64,000 bases of DNA from Planctomycetota bacterium (GCA_029259635.1 JAJDEU010000051.1:1-64000); one strand, 5' to 3'; shown: positions 34,354-43,754, counted from the first letter of the stretch. Program-made: numbers and translations. Notes: generated by a model not told the origin, from the sequence alone.

Positions 34354-36243
34354 TTGAACACGCCCACCACTGAGTACGCCAGCCTGAAGGAACGGTCAAA
34401 CCCACGACCCGCCTTCATTGCCACGGCGGTTTTAACTCTGGTCATGTTTGCTGCTCTCGTGGTGCATAGCTTCGATAGCAAAGACGTTAGTCGCGAGATT
34501 CAGACCAAATCAGTTCAGATCGAGAAGCTGTGCGGCCAGATCATTCATTACGACGAAGTGCTGACGATGTCGGCAGATATGTACGCGGCCACTGGGCGCG
34601 AGACATGGAAGGCGCGGTACAACGAGTTTGTGCCCCTGCTCGACGGCGCTATCGCGCGAGCGCATCAAATCGCACTTGATGCCATCGGAAACACGGGGGG
34701 CGAATTAACAAGCTCAGCCAATGCCAAGCTGATCGCACTCGAGTCGGACGCGTTCGCGTTGGCCGACGAGGGCAAGCAAGCAGAGGCTCTTGGCGTCTTG
34801 TCGAGTCCGGAATACGAAGCCAACAAGCGTATCTATCTTGCGGGAACCGAGGCTCTCATCAACCGCCTGCAGGCGAGCGCCAACGAAGAGAACGCACGTC
34901 TGAGAAGCGCCGAGCAGCGAACCATGATTGGAACTGGCGCCGCCATGCTGGTGCTGGTCGGTCTTTGGATTCGAGTTTGCCGCTCGCTGCGTCGTCACGA
35001 TCGAGTTCGTGATGAGTTTGAGGGCCAGCTCTCGGAAAACGCAAACGAGTTGGAGAACGCGAACCATGAGCTAAGCCTCGCTCGCGCCGCAGCCGAAGAG
35101 GCCAACCAAGCAAAGAGCGAGTTCGTGGCGACGGTGAGTCACGAGCTTCGCACTCCGATCAATGGAGTGATTGGTTGTTCGAGTCTGCTAGCCGATTCCG
35201 AGCTGACCGACGAGCAACTCGAGTACGTCAGTGGAATTCAGACCTCTGGTAAGGCTCTGCTCGCCTTGATCAACGACGTGCTCGACTTCTCTAAAATTGA
35301 AGCGGGCAAGATGACGCTCGAGCTGCTGGCCCATTCGCCGAGTGAGCTCGTGACGACGGTGCACACGATGTTGAGTCCCTCGGCAAGAATGAAGGGGCTC
35401 GGATTCATCTTCCACGTCTCCAGCGAATTGCCAGCGACGGTGATGATGGATCCGATGCGACTCTCACAGGTCCTCAACAATCTCGTCGGCAACGCGATCA
35501 AGTTCACCGAAGAGGGCGAGATCGTCATTCACCTCGATTGTCGTGAGTTGGGTGAAGGTCGAGTTGAGCTCCAATTCCGAGTTCAGGACTCGGGCATCGG
35601 AATCGCGCCGGAAAAGCTCGCGGGCTTGTTTCAGGAATTCGAACAGGCCGACAGAGCGACGAGTCGGCGGTTCGGCGGGACGGGGCTCGGCTTGGCGATC
35701 AGCAGCCGGCTAGCACAGCTCATGGATGGCGGTATCGAAGTCGAGAGTGAGCTCGGTGTCGGGTCGGTCTTCACGGTTACGATTCCGGCCGAGGTCGCCG
35801 TCGAGAGAGCTTCGACGCCTAAAGTCATCAATGCAGTCGCGGCTCCGATTCAAGCGCGAGTGATGTTGGTCGAAGACAATCTGATCAACCAGATGGTCGC
35901 GAGTCGAATGTTGATCAGCTTGGGGTGTGAAGTGACGATCGCTTCTGACGGTCTCGACTGTCTCTCCAAATTGAAGGTTCAGTCCTATGACTTGATCTTC
36001 ATGGATTGCCAAATGCCGCTGATGAACGGTTTCGATGCGACGCGCGCCATCCGCTCTGGGGAGATCGCGAATTCGGAGGTTCCCATTATCGCCCTTACGG
36101 CGAACATGGAGGAGAGCGTTCGCGAGTCTTGTTTCGAAGCCGGAATGAATGACTATCTGTCGAAGCCCGTGCAGTGCCAAGAGCTGCGTGAAGCGATCGA
36201 GCGAACCCTTCCCTCCATTGTCGGTCAGAAGCTCGCCGCCTAG
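34354..36243 (+). CDS. Hybrid sensor histidine kinase with C-terminal receiver domain
   Basis: About 629 aa from the TTG at 34354, which has GAGAG five bases upstream; a GTG at 34297 would add 19 odd residues. TM1 is at about 19-38 and TM2 at about 191-209. They flank a helical periplasmic sensor of about 150 residues with no recognisable fold. No HAMP domain is seen; a short coiled coil follows. HisKA has H263 in [11 protein letters not shown]. The ATPase domain has [20 protein letters not shown] and [11 protein letters not shown]. The receiver has the phospho-acceptor D551 (MDCQMP) and conserved Lys in LSKPVQ. No response regulator or phosphotransfer protein is adjacent. It sits between two halves of the glycan locus and may control it. 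Confidence 0.9.
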   Translation: MNTPTTEYASLKERSNPRPAFIATAVLTLVMFAALVVHSFDSKDVSREIQTKSVQIEKLCGQIIHYDEVLTMSADMYAATGRETWKARYNEFVPLLDGAIARAHQIALDAIGNTGGELTSSANAKLIALESDAFALADEGKQAEALGVLSSPEYEANKRIYLAGTEALINRLQASANEENARLRSAEQRTMIGTGAAMLVLVGLWIRVCRSLRRHDRVRDEFEGQLSENANELENANHELSLARAAAEEANQAKSEFVATVSHELRTPINGVIGCSSLLADSELTDEQLEYVSGIQTSGKALLALINDVLDFSKIEAGKMTLELLAHSPSELVTTVHTMLSPSARMKGLGFIFHVSSELPATVMMDPMRLSQVLNNLVGNAIKFTEEGEIVIHLDCRELGEGRVELQFRVQDSGIGIAPEKLAGLFQEFEQADRATSRRFGGTGLGLAISSRLAQLMDGGIEVESELGVGSVFTVTIPAEVAVERASTPKVINAVAAPIQARVMLVEDNLINQMVASRMLISLGCEVTIASDGLDCLSKLKVQSYDLIFMDCQMPLMNGFDATRAIRSGEIANSEVPIIALTANMEESVRESCFEAGMNDYLSKPVQCQELREAIERTLPSIVGQKLAA

Positions 36244-36635
36244 CGGCCCGGCGCGTTGCGCATGCACTCCTCTCGATAGGTCTGGTCGCGTTCACTGGGT
36301 GGGGGCGCTTGGAGTGCGGCGACGGCCACACCTCGGGGCAGCTGGGCTCGGCGAGCTGGATGCGCCCGCTCTCCACTCGTGGTCCGTTGACCGCCGAGCT
36401 GTTGCGGACAGCGCGGGCCGGACGAGCGCCAGAAGCGCGATCCGAACGAGCTCGCTGACGGAGGCCGCGCCGAAGGAGGCTTCGAATCGAAATTGTTCAT
36501 TCTGCCGGCAAACGGGAAAGCGTATGTTGTTGGAAGATCACAGGATCGCTCGAAGCTCCACCGGCGGCTCCTCTGTTGATCGCGAGCGAGAAGCCCAAAC
36601 GGAATCAGCTCGGCTTCCGTACCTTCTCCGGCCCC
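36244..36635 (+). other. Intergenic region between the histidine kinase and a GT4 gene
   Basis: 392 bases without a convincing gene. The second half turns A/T-richer (about 36480-36545, including TTGTTC and TATGTT boxes 24 bases apart), which may reflect a promoter for the downstream GT4 genes. Spacing is not canonical. Confidence 0.35.
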
Positions 36636-38081
36636 ATGCGTATTCTCTTCGTTCTCCACGACTTTCTTCCGAAGCATCCTGCCGGAACGGAGATCTATAC
36701 CTTTGAGGTCGCGAAAGAGCTGCAGCGCCGCGGGCACGACGTCCATATTTTTGCCGCCGAGAAAGATATCGGTCTGCCCAACCTCTCGGTCCACTTCCGC
36801 GAGTACGAAGGCCTGCCCGTCCATGAGCTGACGAACAATCTGTTCTACAGCGATTTTCGCGAGACCTGGGACTACCCGCACGTCGTGAAGTCGTTCGCTC
36901 TCTTCTTGGACGACCTGAAGCCCGACATGGTGCACTTCATGCACCTCTTGTATCTCTCCGTCGGATGCGTCGAAGAGGTTGCGCGGCGCGGAATTCCGGT
37001 GGTCTATACCCTGCACGACTACTGGCTTCAGTGTGCGCGGTACGGGCAGCGCATTCAGTCGAACGGAGCGATCTGCCACGAGATTGTTCCCGAGGTCTGT
37101 GGCGAGTGCTTGTTGGATCTCAAGTTCAAGCAGTCACGGGTAGAGCGTGCCATGGCGAAGGGCATCGCTGGCTTGAAAGAGCGCACCGGCCTTAACCTGG
37201 CGTCGCCCGCGCGCGCGATCGGCGACATCTTGAAGGGGCGCGGCAACCAGGCCGCTTCGGACGCTGAGCCACAAGCGACCTCACTGAGTCCCGACCAAGC
37301 TGCGCAGGCCAAATCAATTACTGCGCTGATTCGAGAGCGCGATGTCGTCTTGCGAGAGCGGCTCCTGCCGGTGGTCTACCGGTTCCTGGCCCCGAGCAAT
37401 TTCCTGCGCGACCGCTTCCTCGACTGGGGCATCCCGCCCGAACAAATCGACTTCTGCCGCACCGGCATCAAATTGGATTCCTTCGAGGGTGTCACGCGCA
37501 CCGAGTCGGAGTCGCTCCGCGTGGCCTTTATCGGGACGCCCGCTCCGCACAAAGGCGTTCACGTTTTGCTCGAGGCTTGGGGCAAGTTGGATGCCGACAA
37601 GCGCGGAGAAGGCACGCTGCAAATCTTCGGTGGGCTCGATCACAATCCCGCCTACATCCGTCGCATTCAGCAATTGTCGGAACAGGTTGGGGCGAGCTTG
37701 ATGGGGCCGCTCAAGCGTTCTGAAGTTGCGGGCAGACTCGCACAGACCGACGTGCTGGTGATTCCGAGTATTTGGTATGAGAACTCGCCTCTGATCATTC
37801 TCGAAGCGATCGCAACCAAGACACCGATCCTCGTCTCCGACTTGGGCGGCATGGCGGAACTGGTCGAGCCCGGTGTGACCGGCTACCGCTTCAAGGTCGA
37901 CGACTCCGATGATCTCGCCCGAGTCTTGGCGCGGCTGCTCGACAATCCCGAAGAGCTGCGCGCGCTCTATCCGGATGAGTTGGTGGTCAAGCCCGTCTCG
38001 CGCGACGGCGAGATCCTCGAAGAGCTCTACGCCGAAGCGATAGCGACTCTCGCCTCCAAGCCGCCGGTTTCCGCGCCTTGA
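36636..38081 (+). CDS. Glycosyltransferase family 4 (GT-B), Cys-motif type
   Basis: A 481-aa GT-B enzyme starting at ATG 36636 (MRILFVLHDFLPKHPAGTE). The acceptor domain has VVYTLHDYWLQCARYG followed by C-x7-C-x2-C (ICHEIVPEVCGEC). It is longer than its paralogs owing to an insert of about 90 residues (about 185-275) rich in Lys/Arg then Ala/Ser. The donor domain has VAFIGTPAPHKGVHVLLEAW and VLVIPSIWYENSPLIILEA, with Glu-x7-Glu-type nucleotide-sugar ligands. It is followed by two more GT4 genes in close overlap. Confidence 0.88.
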   Translation: MRILFVLHDFLPKHPAGTEIYTFEVAKELQRRGHDVHIFAAEKDIGLPNLSVHFREYEGLPVHELTNNLFYSDFRETWDYPHVVKSFALFLDDLKPDMVHFMHLLYLSVGCVEEVARRGIPVVYTLHDYWLQCARYGQRIQSNGAICHEIVPEVCGECLLDLKFKQSRVERAMAKGIAGLKERTGLNLASPARAIGDILKGRGNQAASDAEPQATSLSPDQAAQAKSITALIRERDVVLRERLLPVVYRFLAPSNFLRDRFLDWGIPPEQIDFCRTGIKLDSFEGVTRTESESLRVAFIGTPAPHKGVHVLLEAWGKLDADKRGEGTLQIFGGLDHNPAYIRRIQQLSEQVGASLMGPLKRSEVAGRLAQTDVLVIPSIWYENSPLIILEAIATKTPILVSDLGGMAELVEPGVTGYRFKVDDSDDLARVLARLLDNPEELRALYPDELVVKPVSRDGEILEELYAEAIATLASKPPVSAP

Positions 38082-39508
38082 AAGTTCTCTTCGCGCTTCA
38101 CGGCTATCCGCCCGAGCTGATGGGGGGGACCGAGAATACGGTGCGTGCACAAGCGCGTGCGCTGGTCGCTCGCGGTCACGAGGTTGTGGTTGTCGCGGGC
38201 AGTATGAACTGGCAGTCGGAGTCGCTGACATCGCGCGATACCGACACCGATCCGACCACGGGCACCAGCTATCCGATCTATCGCATCCATCGAACGGATC
38301 TCTATTTCGATCATTGGCAGAAGAGCGCTTCGCCCAAGGCCTCGCGCGCCTTTCGCAAGATCCTGCGCGAGGAAACTCCCGACCTCGTGCACGTCCAACA
38401 CTGGATTCGGCTCTCGCGCGACCTGGTGGCTGTCGCCGCACAGGAGGGAATCCCCGCGGTCGTGACCCTTCACGATCTCTGGACGACCTGCCTCTTGACC
38501 TTTCGCGTCCGCCCGAATGCCGAGGCGCTCTGCGAGGAGAAGCTCGGCATCTCGCCCTGCATTCGCTGCGCGGGGGAGATTCCGCCGAAGACGCCCTGGG
38601 TCACGCGCGAGGCGGCGGCGATCGCTTTCGCCGAGCGGCAGTCCGATGTCTTCCGGGAGCTCGAGCTCGCTCGCGCGATCGTGACGCCCAGCCGCGCTCA
38701 CGCGCAGGCCATCGAGACCTTCCTCGGCCGAGCCGCGGACTCGCTCGAGGCCGAAGTGATTCCACCCGGTCGCGAGTTCGAGTCGGACCTTGCATCCGCA
38801 CAGCCCGCGCTCTCCGATCCTGCGGCGAACGGGGGACAGCTCATCCTCGGTGCATGGGGCCACCTCGACCCGATCAAGGGTTTGGACTTGGTGCTCGACG
38901 CCATCTCGCAGTTGGACGACCCCGCACGGGTTACGCTTCACGTCGCGGGCGCCGAAGTGAATCCGGCTTTTGCCGACGCGATCCACCGGCGAGCGGAAGG
39001 ACTCGACGTTCACTTTCACGGTGCTTTCGAAGTGTCCGACCTCGCGACTCATCCGGTGTCGCGGGTGCACGCGATGGTCAGCGGCTCTCGCGCGCACGAG
39101 TCGTGGGGCCTCGTCCTCGATGAGGCTTGGCACCTCGGTCTGCCGGCGCTGCTCCCGAATCGCGGAGCCTTTCGCGATCGTCTGGAAGGGGAGCGCGGTG
39201 GCTTCACCTTCGAATCGGGTGATTCAGCCTCGCTCTCGCATGGCATCACGCGCCTGCTCGGCGAACCCGGGCTGCTGAACAAACTGCGCGCGAGTATTCC
39301 GCCGGCCGGAGAGATCGCACCCACGCTCGATCAAATGGTCACTCGGCTCGAAGAGGTGTATACGCGAGCTGTTGCGGCCGGTGCGCCGCCGGCTCCCGAA
39401 GATCAGAGTATGCAAGACCTCGTTCGAGCGCGCGCTCTCGAGGAGTGGGATAAGTCGCTCTCGCGCCGTTCGTCGGTCGAGCTCGGTTTCGAGGAGGAGC
39501 AGTCGTGA
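38078..39508 (+). CDS. Glycosyltransferase family 4 (GT-B), Cys-motif type
   Basis: A 476-aa GT-B enzyme, TTG start overlapping the previous stop by four bases. The N-terminus is MKVLFALHGYPPELMGGTEN. The Cys-rich insertion is VVTLHDLWTTCLLTF then C...C-x2-C (CEEKLGISPCIRC). The donor site includes QLILGAWGHLDPIKGLDLV and SWGLVLDEAWHLGLPALLPN. A C-terminal tail of about 60 charged residues extends past the usual GT4 end. It is co-translated with the flanking GT4 genes. Confidence 0.87.
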   Translation: MKVLFALHGYPPELMGGTENTVRAQARALVARGHEVVVVAGSMNWQSESLTSRDTDTDPTTGTSYPIYRIHRTDLYFDHWQKSASPKASRAFRKILREETPDLVHVQHWIRLSRDLVAVAAQEGIPAVVTLHDLWTTCLLTFRVRPNAEALCEEKLGISPCIRCAGEIPPKTPWVTREAAAIAFAERQSDVFRELELARAIVTPSRAHAQAIETFLGRAADSLEAEVIPPGREFESDLASAQPALSDPAANGGQLILGAWGHLDPIKGLDLVLDAISQLDDPARVTLHVAGAEVNPAFADAIHRRAEGLDVHFHGAFEVSDLATHPVSRVHAMVSGSRAHESWGLVLDEAWHLGLPALLPNRGAFRDRLEGERGGFTFESGDSASLSHGITRLLGEPGLLNKLRASIPPAGEIAPTLDQMVTRLEEVYTRAVAAGAPPAPEDQSMQDLVRARALEEWDKSLSRRSSVELGFEEEQS

Positions 39509-40746
39509 AGATCCTCGTCGTCGTTCACGACTATTTGCCCTTTCACATCGCCGGGACGGAGCTGCACGCCCATCAGTCGGGTGCCGAGCTTGTTCGGCGC
39601 GGACATGATGTGACTGCGCTGTTCACCGAGCGCGACCTCTCGCGCGAGGTCGGCTCGGAGCGCCGCGGAGTCTTGGACGGTGTGAAGACGATTGAGGTTG
39701 TGCACCAGCGCGAGTACGCGGATGTGCGCGAGACCTATCTCGAAGAGGGCTCCGCCCGAATCTTCAAGAAGCTGCTCGACGAGCTCCGACCGGACGTCGT
39801 GCACTTTCATCACTTTGCGTTCTGGGGCGCGAGCTGCGCTCGTATTGCGCGCGAGGCCGGCTGTCGTGTCGTGGCGACTCTGCACGACTACCACTTGCTG
39901 TGCGACAACTCGGTTCTGCTTTGCAAAGACGGGAGTCTGTGTACGGACGGTCCGCGCGGCGACTGCTTCGAATGTCTCCAGCGACATCCCCTGTATCCCG
40001 ATCGCGCGGCCGAGGAGTCTCGCGAGACGGCTTTTGCCAAGGCCATGACCGAGCGGCGTGAGCTGCACCGAGAAGCGCTCGGCCAAGTTCACCGCGTGGT
40101 CTGCCCCTCGCATTTTTTGGCGGGCCTCTTCCGCGAGGCCGGCTGGCTGCAGGACGAGCAAATCGCCGTGATGAAGGCGGGCTATCCCGGACCCCGTCGG
40201 GGGCCCAGACGCTCGGACGCCGCGCAGCCACTGCGTGTCGGCTTTGTGGGAGGCGTCTATCCCTCGAAGGGTGTCCACATCTTGGTCGAGGCTTTTTCGA
40301 AGCTGGAGAGCGCGCCCGTTTCGCTCTCCATTCACGGTGCGCTCGACTGGTTTCCGGACTACGTCGGTGGGCTTCGAGCTGCGGCCGAGGGTTTCGCGGT
40401 CTCCTTCCCTGGACGCTTCGAACCGGACCAGCTCGACGCGGTCTTGGCCGAGCTCGATCTCTTGGTGGTCCCGTCGATTTGGTACGAGAATATGCCCATC
40501 ACGCTACAGGAGGCTTTTCGGAATTCGATTCCCGTCGTGGCTTCCGACCTGGGCGGAATGACCGAAGCGGTCGAGGACGCGGTCTCGGGTCTCTTGGTCG
40601 CTCCCGGCGATTCGACAGCATTGGCGGCAGCTATTCGCCGATTAGCGGAAGACCGGGAGCTGCTCTTTGCCTTGGCCTCCCAGACACCCGATCCTCCGAC
40701 TCTGGAGCAGGTCGCCAGCGAATTGGAATCTCTCTACCGAGAGTAG
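39505..40746 (+). CDS. Glycosyltransferase family 4 (GT-B), Cys-motif type
   Basis: A 413-aa GT-B enzyme, GTG start overlapping the previous stop by four bases. It opens MKILVVVHDYLPFHIAGTEL. The Cys-rich insertion is VATLHDYHLLCDNSVLLC, CTDG, CFEC. The donor domain has VGFVGGVYPSKGVHILVEAF and VVPSIWYENMPITLQEAF. It is the fourth GT4 in the locus and most like the enzyme at 36636 in its N- and C-terminal motifs. It ends the polysaccharide locus. Confidence 0.88.
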   Translation: MKILVVVHDYLPFHIAGTELHAHQSGAELVRRGHDVTALFTERDLSREVGSERRGVLDGVKTIEVVHQREYADVRETYLEEGSARIFKKLLDELRPDVVHFHHFAFWGASCARIAREAGCRVVATLHDYHLLCDNSVLLCKDGSLCTDGPRGDCFECLQRHPLYPDRAAEESRETAFAKAMTERRELHREALGQVHRVVCPSHFLAGLFREAGWLQDEQIAVMKAGYPGPRRGPRRSDAAQPLRVGFVGGVYPSKGVHILVEAFSKLESAPVSLSIHGALDWFPDYVGGLRAAAEGFAVSFPGRFEPDQLDAVLAELDLLVVPSIWYENMPITLQEAFRNSIPVVASDLGGMTEAVEDAVSGLLVAPGDSTALAAAIRRLAEDRELLFALASQTPDPPTLEQVASELESLYRE

Positions 40747-40817
40747 GTGAGCGTGAAGCTCTTCTCGCTAGGGGAGGGGTTCTTCGCAATTCCGATCAAG
40801 GACTGGTGCGGTGGGCC

Positions 40818-40845
40818 TTGTTCCCGGTTTTCGCTCGGCTAGAAT
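40818..40845 (+). promoter_or_regulatory. Candidate promoter for a leaderless transcript of the zinc-ribbon gene
   Basis: TTGTTC (40818-40823) and TAGAAT (40840-40845) are 16 bases apart. The ATG at 40853 is seven bases after the -10 box, so transcription would begin at or next to the start codon. The -35 match is weak (3/6), the -10 match good (5/6). Confidence 0.4.
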
Positions 40846-40852
40846 CCGGCCC

Positions 40853-41581
40853 ATGTCTGACTGGAAATTCGGGCGCCGTCAAGGCGGGTGCGTGCTCTGT
40901 GATCGTGAGTTTCTCGAGCAGGAACCGCACGTGTCTTTGCTCCTGATCGATGAGCTCGAGTTGGGGCGGAAGGACATCTGCCGCGAGTGCTTCGCCAAGT
41001 CCGAGTCGGAGGTCAGCGAAGAGTTAGTCGAGAAGGACCCGACTCGCGTCTGGTGGCGCACTCGCCATACCGTGGCGGAGAAGAAGGGCGTCCAGCTCGA
41101 TCTCGAATCGCTCCAGGCTCTCTTCGACGCGCTTCTGGAAAAGGACGAGCTCGGTTGGCAGGAGCTGCGCTACTTGTTGTGCTTGATCCTGATGCGCAAG
41201 CGTCGTCTCAAAGTGCTCTCCGTGAAGCGCATTGAGGGTCTAGAGGTCTTTATCGTTCGAAAGCCGCGCACGGAAATCGAACAGACCGTTCGCATCTTCG
41301 ACTTCACTCCCGAGCGCCAGGAAGAGCTGCGCGCGACCCTGACTGCCATCTTCGAAGGGGCGGACCTGGCCGAGCTCGATCCGAATGCGCCGGTCGTCGT
41401 GGAGGGCTCGGAAGCTGACGAGTCTCCGACCGACGAGACGAGCGGTGAGGCATCGGACCCAGAGGCCGATTCGGTCGACGGCGAGACGGTGGACGAGACG
41501 GAGGACGAGGAAGGAACGGGCGACGATTCCGAGTCGATTCGGGAGAACGGGACCGCGGATGCGGACCCCGTGAAGGCCTAG
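40853..41581 (+). CDS. Zinc-ribbon protein with acidic tail, unknown function
   Basis: A 242-aa soluble protein. Two CxxC pairs (CVLC near residue 13 and CREC near residue 43) should form a zinc ribbon. The central part (about 55-160) is helical and basic: WWRTRHTVAEKKGVQLDLESL and LLCLILMRKRRLKVLSVKRI. The last 65 residues are strongly acidic and low-complexity (Asp/Glu/Ser). Similar short zinc-ribbon proteins occur in planctomycetes, but I know no assigned function. It stands alone between the glycan locus and the dcw cluster. Confidence 0.65.
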   Translation: MSDWKFGRRQGGCVLCDREFLEQEPHVSLLLIDELELGRKDICRECFAKSESEVSEELVEKDPTRVWWRTRHTVAEKKGVQLDLESLQALFDALLEKDELGWQELRYLLCLILMRKRRLKVLSVKRIEGLEVFIVRKPRTEIEQTVRIFDFTPERQEELRATLTAIFEGADLAELDPNAPVVVEGSEADESPTDETSGEASDPEADSVDGETVDETEDEEGTGDDSESIRENGTADADPVKA

Positions 41582-42032
41582 CCGGGCCGGAATCGGTCGA
41601 ACCGAGCGGGTCCGGGTGGCACGCGGAGCGACCGGAGATTAGGGAGCAGGGGGGCGGAATTCGGCTCCGGTGGCAGGCTCTCCCAGGACGCCTCCCGGTT
41701 TCCAGAGGGCCCAGCGAGCGCCCGGGTTCCGAGACCCCACTTGTGCTGACTTTCTCGCAGGGCAGGGAGCAGATTTGGGCCCGATCGTGCATCTCGACGC
41801 GACCACTACATCTAGTGGAGCGCATCGGGATGTGCGCCGATCCCTGGTAGAACGTGCTTTTTGGGCGCCGGGCAGCTCGGGCGGGTGAGTTCGCCGAAGG
41901 GCGGAGCGGGCTTCAAATTTCAGAAAACGACACCCGTTTAGCGGTGCTCGCCCATATCATCCCGTTATGTGGCAGGGAGTGGCATGAAGGGGCATTGGGG
42001 CAGATCGCATCCCAACAGGGCGGGAGGCACTC
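41582..42032 (+). other. Upstream region of the dcw cluster
   Basis: 451 bases with no gene. A small hairpin (CCACTA/TAGTGG, loop CATC, 41803-41818) is the only clear stem. A TATCAT box (41955-41960) may be the -10 element for mraZ, but no -35 lies at the right distance. The 10-bp periodic repeats next to it are annotated separately. Confidence 0.4.
41970..41994 (+). promoter_or_regulatory. Candidate MraZ operator: three GGCA boxes at 10-bp spacing
   Basis: TGGCA, TGGCA and GGGCA start at 41970, 41980 and 41990, exactly one helical turn apart, about 40 bases before the mraZ start. MraZ autoregulates the dcw operon through a few G-rich boxes spaced 10 bp apart, so the arrangement fits, although the box sequence differs from the E. 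coli TGGGN form. Confidence 0.45.
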
Positions 42033-42500
42033 GTGTTTGAGGGCCAATCCACCCATGTCCTCGATGCGAAGGGGCGACTTTGTATCCCGAAGCGGATTCA
42101 AGAGCAACTGACTCGGACGGAGACCGGGCAAGTGCTCTGCGTCGTCACCCGCGGCTTCGACGGTTGCCTGAACCTGTTCGCCAAAGAGGAGTTCGATCGG
42201 GTTCGCTCCAAGCTGGACACCGACCCCTTCGTCAAGCCGCGCGAGCGAAGAATGCAGCGGCTCGTCTTCCCGAGCACCGTGACGGCCCAGCTCGATAGCT
42301 CCGGACGTCTGATGATTCCGGAGAAGCTGAAGCGTCTGGCCGGGCTGGAACGGGATGTCGTGATCGTCGGTGTCGCCGACCGCGCTGAGATCTGGGACAC
42401 GGAGCGCTGGGAGCGCTTCGAAGCTGAGTTTGAAAAAGAGTTTGACGAGTTGGATGGCGTGCTCGGTTCGGGCGCGGACAAGGACGAGGACGAGCTTTGA
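42033..42500 (+). CDS. mraZ: Transcriptional regulator MraZ
   Basis: A 155-aa protein, GTG start. It has two SpoVT-AbrB-fold halves. The first carries STHVLDAKGRLCIPKRIQEQL and the second TVTAQLDSSGRLMIPEKLK; each has the conserved D-x-K/S-G-R core. C-terminal residues are acidic. MraZ forms rings that bind repeats upstream of mraZ and represses or tunes the dcw operon. Its place at the head of the cluster, followed by rsmH, is the standard arrangement. Confidence 0.95.
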   Translation: MFEGQSTHVLDAKGRLCIPKRIQEQLTRTETGQVLCVVTRGFDGCLNLFAKEEFDRVRSKLDTDPFVKPRERRMQRLVFPSTVTAQLDSSGRLMIPEKLKRLAGLERDVVIVGVADRAEIWDTERWERFEAEFEKEFDELDGVLGSGADKDEDEL

Positions 42501-42561
42501 CTCGGATCGAGTAGACCCATGAATCACCCAATCGCGCAGACGGAAAGCCAATTCTAAGGAG

Positions 42562-43536
42562 ATGAAAGTCCTGGGGGGGATGACAGTGACCGGCAAGAAG
42601 AATGATGTTCACAAGCCCGTGCTCTTGCGCGAGGTGATGGAGCTGCTCGGCAGCGAGGATCGACTCGCAGCGGGTGGCTGGATTGTGGACGGAACTCTTG
42701 GCGCTGCTGGACACGCGAGTTCAGCGCTCGAAGCCTTTGGAGAAGCCAAGCTCTTCGGCATCGATCAAGATCCCGAAATCCTGGAGATCGCTCGCGAGAA
42801 CTTGGCGAGCTTCGGCGATCGCGCACGAGTAACTCGCGGTCGTATCTCCGATCTATCGACTCTGCTCGGCGAAGCGAACATCGGGCAGCCGCTCGGCATG
42901 TTGTTCGACCTCGGCGTTTCGTCGCTCCAACTCGATCAAGCCGAACGCGGATTCTCATTCGCCGCTGACGGACCGCTCGACATGCGCATGGATCCCGAGC
43001 GCGAGCGAACGGCAGCGGACATCATCAACCAGTGGGACGAGGCGGATCTCGCGGATCTCTTCTACTACGAGGGGGACGAGTCGCGGTCGCGTTCGATCGC
43101 AAAGTCCATTGTGCAGTCGCGACGTCGCGCGCCCTTCCTGCGGACTTCGGCACTGGCCGAGCTGATTGCCGGAACCGCTGGAGGTTCGCGTGGCGGCAAG
43201 ATTCATCCGGCGACGCGGTGCTTTCAAGCGCTGAGGCGGGCGGTCAATGAAGAGGGCGAGGAGCTGCTCGCCGGAATGGCTGCCGCCGAAGAGTGGCTGG
43301 CGGACGGCGGCGTGCTCGTGGTGATCAGCTTTCACTCCGGCGAAGACCGCGCGGTGAAACACTTCTTTAGCGAGGGTGCGCGCGAAGGTCGTTGGCGAGT
43401 CCTCACCAAGAAGCCGCTGGCGGCGGACCGTCAAGAGTGTCGAACCAATCGCCGTGCGCGTTCCGCGCGCGTTCGCGCTGCCGTTCGGATGCGCGGTGAA
43501 GATCAGGGCAACCAGAGCGAGGAGGTTCGAGCATGA
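42562..43536 (+). CDS. rsmH: 16S rRNA (cytosine(1402)-N4)-methyltransferase RsmH (MraW)
   Basis: A 324-aa SAM-dependent methyltransferase modifying C1402 in the decoding centre. It has KPVLLREVMELL, the SAM site DGTLGAAGHAS, LFDLGVSSLQLD, the inserted helical domain, and SFHSGEDRAVKHFF (usually SFHSLEDR). The start is ambiguous: TAAGGAG abuts the ATG at 42562, and a second ATG at 42580 follows a run of G. The stop overlaps the next small gene (ATGA). Confidence 0.95.
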   Translation: MKVLGGMTVTGKKNDVHKPVLLREVMELLGSEDRLAAGGWIVDGTLGAAGHASSALEAFGEAKLFGIDQDPEILEIARENLASFGDRARVTRGRISDLSTLLGEANIGQPLGMLFDLGVSSLQLDQAERGFSFAADGPLDMRMDPERERTAADIINQWDEADLADLFYYEGDESRSRSIAKSIVQSRRRAPFLRTSALAELIAGTAGGSRGGKIHPATRCFQALRRAVNEEGEELLAGMAAAEEWLADGGVLVVISFHSGEDRAVKHFFSEGAREGRWRVLTKKPLAADRQECRTNRRARSARVRAAVRMRGEDQGNQSEEVRA

Positions 43537-43754
43537 AGCGTGGTGTGCTTACGACTCTGTTGGCGACGTCGTGCCTCGTGCTGGGAGTTGGCACTCTGGC
43601 GATTTGCTCGAAGAACTGCGCGCGTGCAGAGCGCTTGGACTCCCTGCACCGCAGCTGCCAGGATTTGATCCTTCGCAACGCGCACTCGCGCGCGAAGGTC
43701 GCCGGACATCAGCCCGGCAACTTGGACCTCGAAGGCGTGGAGGTCTCCGAGTAA
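43533..43754 (+). CDS. Small single-span protein at the ftsL position
   Basis: A 73-aa protein with one N-terminal hydrophobic segment (VLTTLLATSCLVLGVGTLAIC) and a short, charged, probably periplasmic tail. ATG overlaps the rsmH stop and its own stop overlaps the ftsI start (TAATG), so it is tightly coupled to both. Size and position between rsmH and ftsI match FtsL/LtsL of other bacteria, which bind FtsB and FtsQ in the divisome. Sequence gives no independent proof: no clear leucine-zipper heptads, and three Cys residues are unusual. Confidence 0.6.
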   Translation: MKRGVLTTLLATSCLVLGVGTLAICSKNCARAERLDSLHRSCQDLILRNAHSRAKVAGHQPGNLDLEGVEVSE

